This document shows, one piece after another, positions 12,964 through 29,539 of a stretch of 64,000 nt of DNA (its first letter is position 1; every line of letters starts with the position of its first letter). The DNA is taken from NCBI GenBank assembly GCA_964019055.1, contig OZ025210.1, positions 4,965,047 to 5,029,046 of the forward strand, read 5' to 3'. Below the pieces are notes generated by a model that worked only from the letters and a program-made list of their open reading frames with translations, ran no database searches and had not been told where the DNA came from. Source of the stretch: Anthopleura xanthogrammica (lineage: Eukaryota > Cnidaria > Anthozoa > Actiniaria > Actiniidae). A program made the position numbers and the translations under genes.

Positions 12964-13259
12964 TATCCCCGAATTTAATTAAATAAGCTGCATGGGGCTG
13001 AGTGACATCGCCGAACGGCCAACTGGCCGAAGTCTCACTGCATGAAAATTAATCCTTCACTATGTCAAGACTGAAAATGTTGTCACTATATTAAAGTTTA
13101 ACAAAGACTAAGCTTTCCAAATAAATTTCTCAATTACATGTTAAATATTTACAAAACTCCTACTGTTGCAAGCTGTTATTGGATCATCAAAACTCAGAAC
13201 TACATGACCATTGATGAACCATAAAGACTGCCGACAGGCCGGTGCCTGCCGAACACTCA

Positions 13260-13437
13260 AAAAAATCCATTATTTTCGTTATCCTGACTCGTTTCACAAA
13301 TTTCAGTTGCTACGCTACTAAAAGCAACGTTTTAAACCTTTAGTGTGAAAAAAATCCATTATTTTCGTTATCCTGACTCGTTTCACAAATTTCAGTTGCT
13401 ACGCTACTAAAAGCAACGTTTTAAACCTTTAGTGTGA
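13260..13437. repeat. Tandem duplication, 89-bp unit x2
   Basis: The unit containing CCATTATTTTCGTTATCCTG and AAGCAACGTTTTAAACC occurs twice head to tail, essentially identical, at a period of 89 bp. That points to a recent duplication. Confidence 0.85.
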
Positions 13438-14052
13438 ACAATAACTTATTTAAACATTTTGAATACTTTTTGTCTTTTTGCCATATTATTAATTTTTTAC
13501 AAGAAAACCGACAAAACTTTATCCCGAAATTTTCAGTTCAAAATTCGAAAACTCAAAGTTTTATGCGAGAAAGTTTCTCAAAAATGAAATAAGTGGTATA
13601 CTAAACCAATTTGTTTCTCACTACCTACCTTAAATTTAGGGTTTTTCTGATATCCAAACGATATTCCTTGGTTAAATGGTAAAGCTTCAATAACCCAACA
13701 CAAATTATTCCTAACGCAATAACAACCTTCACCCGTCGTAAAGAAACCATCGTTGCCTACTTCTGCTAAGCCGACAGGTCCGCCAGTTGACGTTTAATTC
13801 CGTGAGTTCTAGTTAATAAGGATGTCAAAGGAGCTTGTCGGCATCTTTCCTCTATATCAGTGGATTGAGAAAAGATAACTGTTAGTAAACAAACAAAGAA
13901 AAAAACATTGAATGTTATAAAATTATACCTTTAAGTTTTGAATTATTGAATTTTTAAAACATAATAAGGAATGTTTGGCTGCAATAATGCTTAATGTCAT
14001 ATCTAATAACACGAATAATCTTCCTTAAAATTGTAATTTTAGAAGATCGCTG

Positions 14053-14409
14053 TTAGAAAACAAACAAAGAGAAACAACATTGAATTGCGCAAAATTGTAC
14101 CTCTTCAATTATTAATTCCGTTAACACAATCAGGGATAAATTTGGCTGCAAGATGATCAATGAGATCTCTGAAAATACTTCCCTCAGTTCATTCTCTGCT
14201 TGAAGTCTTCGTTTCTTCGACTTTCTCACTTTAGCGCCAGAGCTTTCAAATTTCAATGCTTTTTTTTTTCTCCGTATCGCGCAAGCACGTTCTTCCCTAC
14301 TTTTTTCGGCGTTTCTTTCAACATTTTCAAAAGACTCGATGAAGTTGCTATATTTGCCAACGTGATACTCTGTCAGTGTTTTGTCCAACAAAACATCAAC
14401 ATGGTTCAA
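14053..14409 (-). CDS. Unassigned basic ORF, 118 codons
   Basis: I do not recognise this frame. It begins at an ATG at 14409. Residues 33-75 are strongly charged (RRKKKALKF, KSKKRRLQAENELREVF), with helical or coiled-coil character, followed by a hydrophobic stretch that may be intron read-through past a GAAGAG|GTACAA donor. The region near 14052-14165 resembles 13880-13990 as an old direct duplication. It could be an exon of an unrecognised gene, a decayed transposon piece, or chance. Confidence 0.2.
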   Translation of the reverse strand: MNHVDVLLDKTLTEYHVGKYSNFIESFENVERNAEKSREERACAIRRKKKALKFESSGAKVRKSKKRRLQAENELREVFSEISLIILQPNLSLIVLTELIIEEVQFCAIQCCFSLFVF

Positions 14410-15631
14410 ATAAAAAAATCTTTCAATGTTTTGAATAACTTTGAATCATTTATACACATAACATATTTAAGTTACCTTTCACTGAAGTTCACCGATCTTT
14501 CTTATCGAGCCCACAGCAACTAGTCCACAGGAAGTGAATACGAAAACTACTCCATCATACGTACTATCGTATTAGCAAACTACTACACGTCGATCCAAGA
14601 GACAGGAAGAGAAACTTGATTAAAATTCAAAAAATAATTAGGTGGAGTGTAAAATAAATAATCAACTTATGAATTTCCATCATGATTTACACCTGTGTAA
14701 GAATATATCCAACTTCTAAATTCTTTTTCCTTCAGGCTTTTCTGACTACGCCTAGACCTTCACACGATGATTAGACTCCTCAAAACTTTCTGCTTTTAGC
14801 GTGTCTGAATTTTTCTCTCTTTTTTTTTTACCATTAAGGTTGGCATTCGGTTGCCTAGTGACAGATATATTGTTTCAGTGATATGTCTAAGCTATAATGA
14901 ATTATTTATTTGACTTGGTCAGTATTCATCCTTAGTGAGTAACTTGATGTATTTTAACGATCTTACATTATTGTTCAACTAACTTGTTTTCAAGTTTGGT
15001 GTTTCAGGACCGTAGCACTTGGTTTGGATGTGGTCCGAGTTTTCAAGTGTTTCGACCAATCAGAGCGCGCGTAGTATATCCAATAGAGCTGTTAAGTTGT
15101 GACGTATTTCCGGGTCCAACTGCTCATAGAAACCGCTAAGATGAAGAAAAGAATGTTTTCGATGATTCAACTTCCACCTGAAACAATTAGAACCAAGAGA
15201 GCATAAATAAGAGAGGGAAACTTTTTAATACCACGCGCGCCATGTGAATTCCCGGTTGGGCTATTTTTAGCATCCGCGTACAAACAATTTTCGCTATACC
15301 CTACTCCTGTGCGTCAAAAATTGTGTGATTCATCCAAACCTGGAAGTAGCAAAAGCAGATAAGTAAAGATTCCTGACGTCATTGTTTGTAAACAGTAAAC
15401 ATCGTTATAGAAACTGACCCAAATGCCTCGACTTGAAACAATTGTTTGAAATTAAGCAATAGAGTGTAACTCTGATATCTCCTATTTATGGGCCATAGCA
15501 ACGGTAACTAAGGAGAATTGGGACCATGGATAATCTTTTGCTAGTGGCAGCTTGTGGTTTCATTCATAACCAAAATAGGAGATTATAGTCTTTAATGGTA
15601 TACGTAAGCCATGCGTTCTTTATAAAACTAG

Positions 15632-15772
15632 AATAGCCCACTTTCGATATTCTAGTTGAGTGATCACGCTTAAAGCAACTCAAGACGAGACTCCAGGGAA
15701 ACAATGGCGTAATCCTAATAAATTCTTTCGTTTCCCCGGACTCTCCAGCCAGGATATCGAAAGTTGGCTATT
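15632..15772. mobile_element. MITE, family D copy 1
   Basis: AATAGCCCACTTTCGATATT at the left mirrors GATATCGAAAGTTGGCTATT at the right (about 23 bp each). A reverse-oriented copy missing one end lies at 27434-27552. Confidence 0.75.
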
Positions 15773-15940
15773 ATTATGGCGATACCAAAAAATAGTCTAT
15801 GTGGACACGGCAGGGTGCCAAGGATAACTGGGATTTTGCCAGTAGTCCTTAAGTTATTCTAACAAAAGAAGATTTCTGAAGGGAATGTCATATGGTCTGA
15901 AATGGGCAATTTGCAAACGAAGAGGTGTATTGCCTCATTT

Positions 15941-16089
15941 AGAGTGCAAACAGTATATCCATGAAATACAAATTACTAAAAAGCATAAAATAGTGCTAAT
16001 TAAACAACAGAAAACAATAAAATTTGCATAAAATTGTACAATTTAGTATAACTAAAGTTTCACGCCGGTTATACTGTTTGCACTCTATA
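15941..16089. mobile_element. Short MITE
   Basis: AGAGTGCAAACAGTATA at the left is the exact inverse of TATACTGTTTGCACTCT at the right, with about 110 bp of AT-rich filler between. Confidence 0.75.
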
Positions 16090-16614
16090 TACAACTCGCA
16101 TCCTTTCTTACTTGTCTTCTTAGATTTTTATCGATAGCGGAATGCTGCGGCTGCCTAATCGTCTCTACTTGTCGAGGCTAGGATGATTCAAGCAAGATGC
16201 TTGGGATCTTGTTCTTTTTTTTTGGCTACTAATCTTTCTTCGTTTTTACGTTTTTTTCTTTTCATAAGTAGGTAAGATTGACTTTTGAGTGTTGGCACAT
16301 TCCAGTGTTCTTTATCATAGAAGCGATAATTTCACTTATTACACAGGTTATACGACGGGTTATTTTATTTAATTATACAGGTTATTATCCAGGTACACTT
16401 GACAGAGGTTGCCATAGAAACACGAATAGTCTCTCCTTTTATTTTCCCACCAATGAACGATGAAAAATTTGGAAATTAAAAAATGGTAAGGATCAAGGGA
16501 CCAAAAAGATTCGTAAGAGATATGAAATATGCTTATTTCAATGAGGTTGTCAACAATAACCTAGAAACCTATAGCTAAGACCGATAAGGATCTTGGGAAC
16601 GTTTCACATCAAAT

Positions 16615-16615
16615 C

Positions 16616-16668
<53 letters not shown>
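16615..16668. repeat. AAT trinucleotide microsatellite
   Basis: About 18 perfect AAT units. A shorter AAT run follows near 16868-16931, next to AATTTATTTATATAGCGC. Confidence 0.9.
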
Positions 16669-16669
<1 letters not shown>

Positions 16670-17187
16670 CATCATCAGGAGAACTCTTATGATTAATTGA
16701 TTTTTTTTTTCATCATTTAATCCGCTTTCAATTTCTTCTCCTTTTTTTTTTTTTTTTTTAATAAATCAGTAATTAAATACATTCTAGTTTTCCCAAGGTT
16801 CATGGATTGGACTCGGCAGCTAAGAATTTCGTAAGCAAAACGTTAAGCAAATTGGAAATAAATAAATAATAATAATAATAGCTTGAGACTAGACGTTCCA
16901 AAGTTAAATAAACGATAATAATAATAATAATAAATTTATTTATATAGCGCAAACAAATGGACCAAATTGGAAACTGTAAAAGAGCTTATCAGCTATTTTC
17001 GAGTCTTCTATACAGAAAACAAAAAACTGTGGAAGGGTTATAGGCACTTTGATAATAGATACAAATTATTATGTCAAAAGAAATAATTGAATGGCGGGGA
17101 CAATAGAACTAAATATAATGAAGATGGTTAATAAAAGATGGCGGCCACAGTGAAGCAGTAGCTAGTTTTTAAAAGGTGTAAGCTTTC

Positions 17188-17961
17188 TTAAGGTGTTTCC
17201 CAGTAGTTTTTTATTGACCACACTTCTCATGTTCATCTAGCGAATTGAAAACCTTTTCCTGGTCTGATCAAAATGAATTTTACACCAGACATCAAGCATA
17301 GATGGAAGTTTTGATTGATGTCAATTTCAACTCGATCGGCGTTTCCATGGCAACGGAAAACAATGATCGTTGAAATCAGTTTTCCTTGAATATCTCCCGT
17401 TTTCGATGAGCTTCAGAAAAATGACTATATACATGCTAAACTTCGCATTCAGGCACAGCTATTCAGATGATAATTAGAGGGTTGGATTAGAGCGATTTCG
17501 AATAAATCGCAAAAACATTCTGTGACCGCTTATTATGATACTGGAAACTATAGCAGAACAAAAAAATCCTTCGCGTTCGCAAAATAATGTCAAACTACTG
17601 CTAAACGTTACCTACAATATCTATTTACCTTTCCTGAAAGCGACATTTGTGAAAACTTTTTCTTTGCGGAGTTAGAATTTTTCTTGTACAGGTGCTTTCA
17701 GTAGAATAGTTTGAACGATTTCACCTTCCTAGCAATTTCAAAATTATCTCTCAAACGAACGAATGAATACAGCTAACGTTTAGCAGTAGTTTGACATTAT
17801 TTTGCGAACGCGAAGGATTTTTTTGTCAATTTTGTCAAAACTTCCATCTATGCTTGATGTCTGGTGTAAAATTCATTTTGATCAGACCAGGAAAAGGTTT
17901 TCAATTCGCTAGATGAACATGAGAAGTGTGGTCAATAAAAAACTACTGGGAAACACCTTAA
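17188..17961. mobile_element. 774-bp fold-back element flanked by TTAA
   Basis: The outer arms are about 130 bp (17188-17316 and 17833-17961) and almost perfectly inverted; they begin GGTGTTTCCCAGTAG just inside TTAA at both ends. A second inverted pair of about 50 bp (17563-17612 and 17774-17823, containing GCAGTAGTTTGACATTATTT) is nested inside. No transposase frame. TTAA at each end suits a piggyBac-type target site duplication, although TTAA could instead belong to the arms. Confidence 0.8.
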
Positions 17962-18349
17962 AAAAAAAAGTTTTCAGTTGTTTCACTTAAATAAATTCAA
18001 TAGTTCATCAAGTTCATCAATAGTTATGGAGTGGTTGAAACATGTAAAATCTATCTACTCATACTCGTCGCTGTTTTCATTTTAGCTTTTCAGGTGTCCT
18101 AACATTATCGACTGAAATGAGTAATAAGAATAATAATTTTCGAGGAATTTTAATTATTTTTGTGTGTCTTTTAATAAAAATTTTCTTACACCGTATAAAT
18201 TAAGTCAGTATGTCAGAAATGCATTCAAAACAAAGAAAAATATTTTCAAAACGAGCATAATTATAAAATTTGGCATCATTTGAAAATAGCATAATTTAGC
18301 ACAATTTTGGCAAAACTGCTTGAAGCATAAAATGTCAGTCTTAGGATGG

Positions 18350-18476
18350 CCTTACACACGGCTAGGAGTATGAATTTTTCTCCGTATAGCACAATTTCGT
18401 GTGAACGAACGCCCGGCTAAGCGTACAACTTTTGAGCGGTTCAAAATTCTTCAGGTACCGTACGTGTAAGGCCATC
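18350..18476. mobile_element. Short MITE
   Basis: GATGGCCTTACACACG at the left mirrors CGTGTAAGGCCATCG at the right, enclosing about 95 bp with no coding capacity. Confidence 0.6.
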
Positions 18477-19268
18477 GCAATCGGGAAGAGCTAGGCTCAG
18501 GCTACAGGCAACCCACGCGATGCAAACAGATGAATCAAAACAAACACCACAGGCGGAAGACCAAACGGGACAAAAGTCGATTATCATTCATATATTCGGG
18601 CATTTACGCGAATATTTGCATAATCATTGGAAATGATATCGGCTTTAATTTAGCATTTACGACTCGGAATTTCAAAATTATCCAAGGAAATAATTTTCGA
18701 ATTTAAACTTTGGTTTTGAAATATGGTATAACAATACTGATATGGTTTGTTGGGGAAACATGTTCAATATTAGTGAAGTTTTAAGAATTCAGAAATATTA
18801 TTTGATATATATAAATCCTTTTCTGCTGACCTAAATTTACTGCCTTGAACTTTGATTATTATGTATCCAGGATCGACATCTCTTTTGTATTAATACAGAA
18901 TACCTTTTCTTCGATTTTGCCATTAAATTTCTAAATGTCTGATCGGCGTTAAACCCCAACCGTTTTTGAAATCCAAATAAGTAGCAAATGTGGAAGTCGT
19001 TTTCGTTAAAGAAGAAAAGCAAAATTTTTTGTTAATTCCAACAATTATTGAAATAATATTATTGTTGTAAAACTTATTGGTATCTGACTTACCTTCATTT
19101 TTCAAATAAACCGTTGGATTTTATCACTCCGTTGCCACCTATTATCGTCTCTTTATTACATAAGCGTCTTTCTCTTACAAAACTGACTGGATAAACAGAT
19201 AAAATAGAAATAAGACAAATGCATTTTCAGAGTTTTTTGTCAGCAAACCGGTTTCCATGCATACTTAC

Positions 19269-19334
19269 CTTAATTCCAAGGCAAAATCTTGAATGACTTA
19301 TTATAGAAAAAACAATAAAACTCCAAAACTTCAT
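19269..19334 (-). CDS. Candidate signal-peptide first exon, 22 codons
   Basis: From an ATG at 19334 the minus strand reads a Lys-Phe start and a hydrophobic run (FWSFIVFSII), and ends exactly at AAG|GTAAGT, a strong donor. That is the look of a secreted-protein first exon. I could not find a downstream exon joining in frame: the obvious acceptor near 19190 gives an early stop. It may be chance or a decayed gene. Confidence 0.22.
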
Positions 19335-19899
19335 GATACCACACTAGTGTACTCTAAAAACTTTGCAAAACAGTTAATTTTGTTATAAATAATTTAGTGT
19401 TATCACGAAACAACAGAGTGAAACGTCGTTTCTTTTATTTATTTGTTACTTTGTCCTTTGTGATGAATATTGGGTTTAGAGATGGCTTTAAATTTTTCAG
19501 TCATCTTTTCTTCTTTTTCTTCTTCTTATTTTCCTTGATTTGTGTCGCTTTCTTTCTCAGTTTTGAGCTTTACTTTTCATTTATTTGATAAGTATTCAAG
19601 TCTTTCATATTCATTTCTTTGTTTTCTCGGGAGCTTGCCACTGAGTTCTGACTTCCTTGAAACTTGTTATCAGTCGGTATTCACTGGCAATTGACGTCCA
19701 CGGTGTCCTAGAGAACATGACGTTCTCACGGCTTGAGTATACGTGTAGCTGTGAGCTCCTTCGAAAACAATATTTTATGTCAGGATGTAGTGTATTTGAC
19801 AAGATTTTTTTCAATTCTCATGGCTTTTAAAACCGAATCACAAAGCAAATAAAAATTTTGATTATGCGAATTTGAGTATTTTTGAAAAATATTCCCCTT

Positions 19900-20020
19900 T
19901 ACAGTTCCCTGTGCATCTCGAAATGTAGCCGTGCCTTTGCATCGAAGCGTTAGGTGACCTCAATGATAGAGACATGTGAATAATTGCCCAAGGTGTTAAA
20001 AAAGGTCTCTATCACATTGC
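19900..20020. repeat. MITE fragment, family E
   Basis: CCTTTACAGTTCCCTGTGC and the GTGCCTTTGCATCGAAGCG block match the intact element at 59250-59394. It also holds the mirrored CAAGGTGTTAAAAAAGGTCT block. Confidence 0.55.
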
Positions 20021-20222
20021 AAGGTCTTTTGATCGAAGCGAGACCATCAGTTACCTTGCAACATGAATACATTTACAACCATTTTAGTTATCATAACAAA
20101 ACAGGCCAAAAATACGGCTCACTGCGAACTTCAGTTGCAACCGAATCTATATACAACCAATCAATGCCTTATCTATCTATTGCTTTTATTCCGAAGTGAA
20201 ATTTTAACAGTTAACAAAGAGG

Positions 20223-20412
20223 ATCTGACGTAGCCTCCTCCGCAGGCATCTCCTTTGGGATCCTCGGGCTTCCTGTGGAAAGGAGGGAAAAAAACAAGGG
20301 GGGAGGGGGAGAGTACCCACGTTCCGTTGGCACAGGAAGCCCGCTATAGAGTTAAACCTCGCTTGCTAGAGAGTAGTTTAGAGTTGCATGCGGAGGAGGC
20401 TAGGTCTGACGT
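20223..20412. mobile_element. MITE with visible target-site duplication
   Basis: TAGCCTCCTCCGCAGGCA at the left mirrors TGCATGCGGAGGAGGCTA at the right. TCTGACGTA flanks both ends, giving an apparent duplication of 7-9 bp. The interior is G-rich and non-coding. Confidence 0.75.
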
Positions 20413-20938
20413 AACATTTCGCTGCCTCATTTGTAGCTTAAAGCGAGGACGCGGGTTGATGTTTTCTTCAATTGCACGTTACGTCATCGCGAACTCTCGG
20501 GGGAGCGTTGGTGCCATTTAACAAAAGACTTCTCATTAGCATCCATTGTTAACGGCACCAAAATGGCTGCCATGTTTTTGTCTTGTGACTCTCCTGGGAA
20601 TGCTTCCACCCATCAATAGTTGTTGTTTTTATTAATGATTTGTTAAATTCAGCCCTGCCTTCACCCTGATGCAAAACGCGCCAACGTTTTCATCGTTTCC
20701 CTGCAAATCTTTTGCAAACCTTCTCACCAAAGACAAATATTCGTTCATATTTATCTACTACTTGGAGGTTTTTTATCCTTTTTCACAAATTCTGAAGAAA
20801 ATGTTGACTGTACAGACTATTATTCAATGCGTATTTAAGCTTAATAAAAAATTCGTGGACTGGAAGAAACAAACGTTAACAAAATGTATAGCTGTTACAC
20901 GTTTCTTTATTTTTTTCCTTTTACATATTTATTGGGCA

Positions 20939-21374
20939 TTTAGGGACCGGTCATTATTTATGTGGGGGGGGGGGGGGGGGAGAGAAATCAAGGGGGGTTC
21001 AGGCTTATATTTTTCAAGGGGGTGGGTCAAAATAAAATTTCAGTTGTAAAAATGCAAGAATATATTCAAGCAAATGTAAATGTACAAGAATATATTCAAG
21101 CAAAAACAGGTTTTCGGACCCAAGCTATGGAATGAGGGAGGGTTGTTGGGGAAGGGGAGAGAGGTTGTTTAAGAGATGTGGAATTTTTAACGACTGTATA
21201 ATGAATGGTATGATATATACAGAATCGAGAAAAGATACCTCTGAAATGAATTCCATATGGGGTAGGTCAAAAATTAAATTTAATACTTCAAGGGGTGGGT
21301 CAGGGAAAAATGTTTTAATGCAGACAGAAAAAATCCCCCCCCCCCCCCCACATAAATAATGACCGGTCCCTTAA
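20939..21374. mobile_element. MITE, family C, best-preserved copy
   Basis: The terminal repeats are about 34 bp and nearly identical: AGGGACCGGTCATTATTTAT plus a G tract at the left, and the exact inverse preceded by a C tract at the right. The interior repeats AAGGGGTGGGTCA. There is no transposase frame; the ORFs here are low-complexity. Confidence 0.8.
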
Positions 21375-21896
21375 GAATAAAAAGATTACAAATGCTATCT
21401 ACGCTACCCAATGGGGAAAGTGCGAACGGGACTCTAATTCCCATGCTAGGAGCTTCCCTTTGAAATAACAATGAAAAAGTATAGGAAATATAGAATAATA
21501 TCTGAAACTGATAGTACTGACAAATCTAAATAATACTAAAACTAAACTGGAAGAATTCTAACTTAAGAAAGAATACTAACATCATCTGCATGTGACAAGG
21601 ACACTGGCGTACTAGAGACCATGTGCATTTTAAGTCTACATCAAATATGTCATTAAGAAGTGAAGAGTACTTAAGCCTTAGGTATGATTGAAACTTAGAA
21701 AGGCTAGAGAAAGTGCTAGGGGATGCTTGTTTACAAATAGTATTCCAGAGACATATTATACGATTAAAGTAAGACGCTTTAAATGTGCTGGTCTTACATA
21801 AAGATGTTTCAACCACCTTACTGAGTTTCTGATCTATTCCAATGGTTTTTGCCCTAAAATTAGTTGAGTTTAATCGAGAATTGCTGTAGCGGATTC

Positions 21897-26576
<4,680 letters not shown>

Positions 26577-26810
26577 TGGGGAATGATGGAAATAATGCTC
26601 GCCAAAGAGTGATGGTAGAAGCGAAGTGTGAACGAGACAGCAACTTGTTAGTATAGGGAATGCCAAAAGTGAGTTACTCACTTTATGTAAGAATATTTTC
26701 TGTGTTAATAATTTATCGTTTTGGAAGTTTTCAAAAAGCTTTTCTCACGTTCATACGTACATTTTGCGGATGACAAATTAGGATCCTAATCATGCACACT
26801 CCACTTTGAC

Positions 26811-26917
26811 ACAATGTTACAGGCAATCGATGTTGCGAGCCATGTCATACGACGCAATTTGTTGCACGCAATGTTGCTGAAGGAGAAAACGATATTACTT
26901 CAGTAACATTGCCTGCA
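26811..26917. mobile_element. MITE fragment, family G
   Basis: GGCAATCGATGTTGCGAGCC and CACGCAATGTTGCT match the core of the element at 35816-35992. The outer arms are missing here. It ends about 100 bp before the sulfotransferase-like exon. Confidence 0.6.
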
Positions 26918-27013
26918 AACGTCCGCGTCTTAAAAGTCAAAAATTCGAAAGAAATTCTGCTATTCAGAAGCACAAATACAATAGAAAAATCTCATCTCGG
27001 AGTTTTTTTTCAG

Positions 27014-27433
27014 TTTTTCAATAATAAGCTTTTGGATGTAGATTTAATGGTAAAACTTAATCTCGAGCCCAGTCTTCTCAACGAAACCTACCAGGAAGTA
27101 GGACAAAAACTAACCAAGGAATACAAAGGCAAAGAGGTAGTTTTTTCCAAAAATATATCATACGCTGTGGAGAATATATTCGAGATTTTCTTGGAACCAC
27201 AATATAAAAGTACACAGCACAGTTTTCTTGTCCGTGATCCCAAAGAATCCATACCATTGTTGTATCTGGCGTCAAAAAATCCGAACATCACAGGATGGGA
27301 TTACTTTGATCTAGAGGAAGCGGGATTTCGACAGATGTACGAGCTTTATCAATTCATTGCAGAAAATGTTCATCCCAATCCCGTAGTCATAGACGCAGAT
27401 GACCTTTTGGACCATCCACACACAAGGCATTTC
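27014..27433 (+). pseudogene. Orphan exon of a P-loop sulfotransferase-like protein
   Basis: A CAG acceptor after a T tract precedes an open frame of about 140 residues. It contains HSFLVRDPKESIPLLYLASK, then DLEEAGFRQMYELYQF and NPVVIDADDLLDHP. This is the pattern of the sulfotransferase-fold proteins often labelled 'branched-chain aminotransferase-like'. The N-terminal P-loop and the C-terminus are absent nearby. The 3' side is cut by a family D MITE at 27434, and a family G MITE piece lies upstream. It is probably a gene fragment, but it could be an internal exon of a gene whose other exons I missed. Confidence 0.5.
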
Positions 27434-27552
27434 AAGACGAGGCTCCGGGGAAACAAAAGAATATATTAGGTTACTCCATTGTTTCCCAGAAGCGTCATCT
27501 CGAATTGCTTTGTGCGTGATCACTCAACTAGAATATCGAAAGTGGGCTATTG
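27434..27552. mobile_element. MITE, family D copy 2, one end missing
   Basis: The reverse complement matches the element at 15632-15772 from AATAGCCCACTTTCGATATT through GTTTCCCCGGAG. It stops before the second terminal repeat, at the edge of the sulfotransferase-like frame. Confidence 0.65.
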
Positions 27553-27700
27553 GAATTTAGCTTGTTAGGGTGGAATTGCAGAGGAAGGAAAACCAGGGAA
27601 CCCGGAGAAAACAATTGAATCTATGGAGAATTGAAGCCTGGATGCCAAAGATGAGAGTCGAGTGCAATACTGCTACACTACCCTTGATTCCCTATAGAGT
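27545..27700 (-). repeat. SINE-like repeat
   Basis: The copy has the TATTGGAATTTAG end and the GGAAAACCAGGGAACCCGGA block seen in the other SINE-like copies. It lies between the sulfotransferase-like exon and PIN4. Confidence 0.4.
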
Positions 27701-27784
27701 AAGGTCAACTAGTTGGAACAATAAAAATACCTGCTAAGATCGTTGGTGAATTAAAAATATCTTAACCATTATTTACTTGAGTAC

Positions 27785-29476
27785 TTATTTCTTGCCTTCT
27801 ACCATGATAATATGATAACCAAACTTAGTTTTGATTGGAGGGTCAGTGTATATAGGTTTATCTACAGTTGATGTTGAAAGAGCAAATGCAGCGTCTTGAA
27901 ATGGTCCTACCATTGAACCTCTTGTCATCCAACCAAGGTCTCCCTGATGAAAGAAAACACTTTTTAGTAAAATATACAAGAGTTTAGTAAGGGGAGAGAC
28001 ACATTGGTCATAAAAGTCTATCAAACTCTGAAACAACCTATGGGAGGATCCAAGTCAAGAGGCCCCCTTACTGCCCCTGAAGTCAAGCAACAGCTGACTT
28101 GTAGGTCAAATTGGATCTTAGCTTAGGTTTTGCAGAGAATGTAAACTGGAGAATCTTGGAGAACTGAAAAGCCCTTGAATCCTGGTAAATAACCATCAAA
28201 ACCCTTCTAAAATTTGATGCTGAGTCCAGGAATCACACCAAAGAGCTCAGAGGTTAGAGACAAGCAGTGTACTAATGCATGTCACCCTGAATGTCCAGGA
28301 ATCAAACCAAAGACTCCAGAAGCTAGAGACAAGTGTACTACTGCTATGCCACCCTCAATGTCCAGGAATCAAACCAAAGACTCCAGAGGCAAGAGACAAG
28401 TGTACTACTGCTATGCCACCTTTGATGTCCTGTATCTTGGATTAATAAGTGTCTTACCCCCTGTCTAGCTTTGTCTTCACTATATGCAGTAGCAACTTCA
28501 CTAAACTTTTGTCCTGCTTTGATCTTTTCCATCGCTTCCATTACCTTTGAATGCTTCTCACAGAGAATGTGACGAACCTTGGTACAATAAAGGAGATAAA
28601 ATAAATAAAATAAATTAGCACAAGAGAGAACAACACATCAAACAAACTCAATTCACATCACCACAGGGCTTGAGCCAGTGACCTGAGCCTTTGGAACCAC
28701 AGTTGTGAAAGGCGACACGTTAGCAGCATTCGCCACCAATGCTACCTCATGTAGATCTTTTACCAATAGTAAATATAGTGATGGCCTAAGACAGCCAAGG
28801 TGATGATTATGCCAGGAACACAGGTAGCCCAATTCAGGACTTCATCCTATGTTTCTAACTCCCATTCATGGATCCACCTGTCTTATAACTATTTTGAGGC
28901 AGGATCAGTGAGGGATGGTGAGAATGGGGGGAGGGGGGCTGTGACTAGTTACCCTCCCCCTATTTTTTCACCATTTTCCTCACTTTAATTTATGGGTTTC
29001 CTGTCATAATGACAGAAGCTACCCTTTAATAAGCACCCCCTTTAAAAATCCTGGATCATTTTCTGGGAGGGGTATGGGTCTGCACATGGGTACCCTCTGG
29101 CAATGATGATACTTTCTAAAATCCCACAGAACCTTCCATCCTAGTATGATAGTTAAATCAAACTTCTTTACCCCTTGTGAACACAACTGGTATATATTTG
29201 TCTATACCTTGACAGATGTACCTCCTTTCTTTTCTTTTCCCTCGGCACCTCCGGATGCTCCTCCTTCAAGTAGTACAAAAGGAATTACGATTATAAAATT
29301 AGAATATCCTTTCAGAGCTGGAGCTAGGGAAGGGTTATCGGAGAAGCTGTGATTGATGGAGAAAGCATGAAAAAGTGGCAGGATCTCATTGTTTTCTTGT
29401 GTATTTCTTTTGCTTACTCTTCTAGATATTGCTCTGGTTTGCTCCGTGGAGAAATTTTCATTCATCAGTCCGTCAG

Positions 29477-29539
<63 letters not shown>

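Larger units (their letters stand above)
14530..17187. other. Gene-free stretch with repeats only
   Basis: No recognisable coding exon on either strand. It holds two MITEs (15632-15772 and 15941-16089), AAT microsatellites around 16615-16668 and 16868-16931, a T tract near 16741-16759, and the block CAATCAGAGCGCGCG, which recurs at 24478 in another fold-back element. Confidence 0.6.

Noticed and set aside
19611..19814. 67-codon minus-strand frame
   Set aside because: Looks mildly protein-like but has no recognisable motif or splice context; not strong enough to list as a gene.
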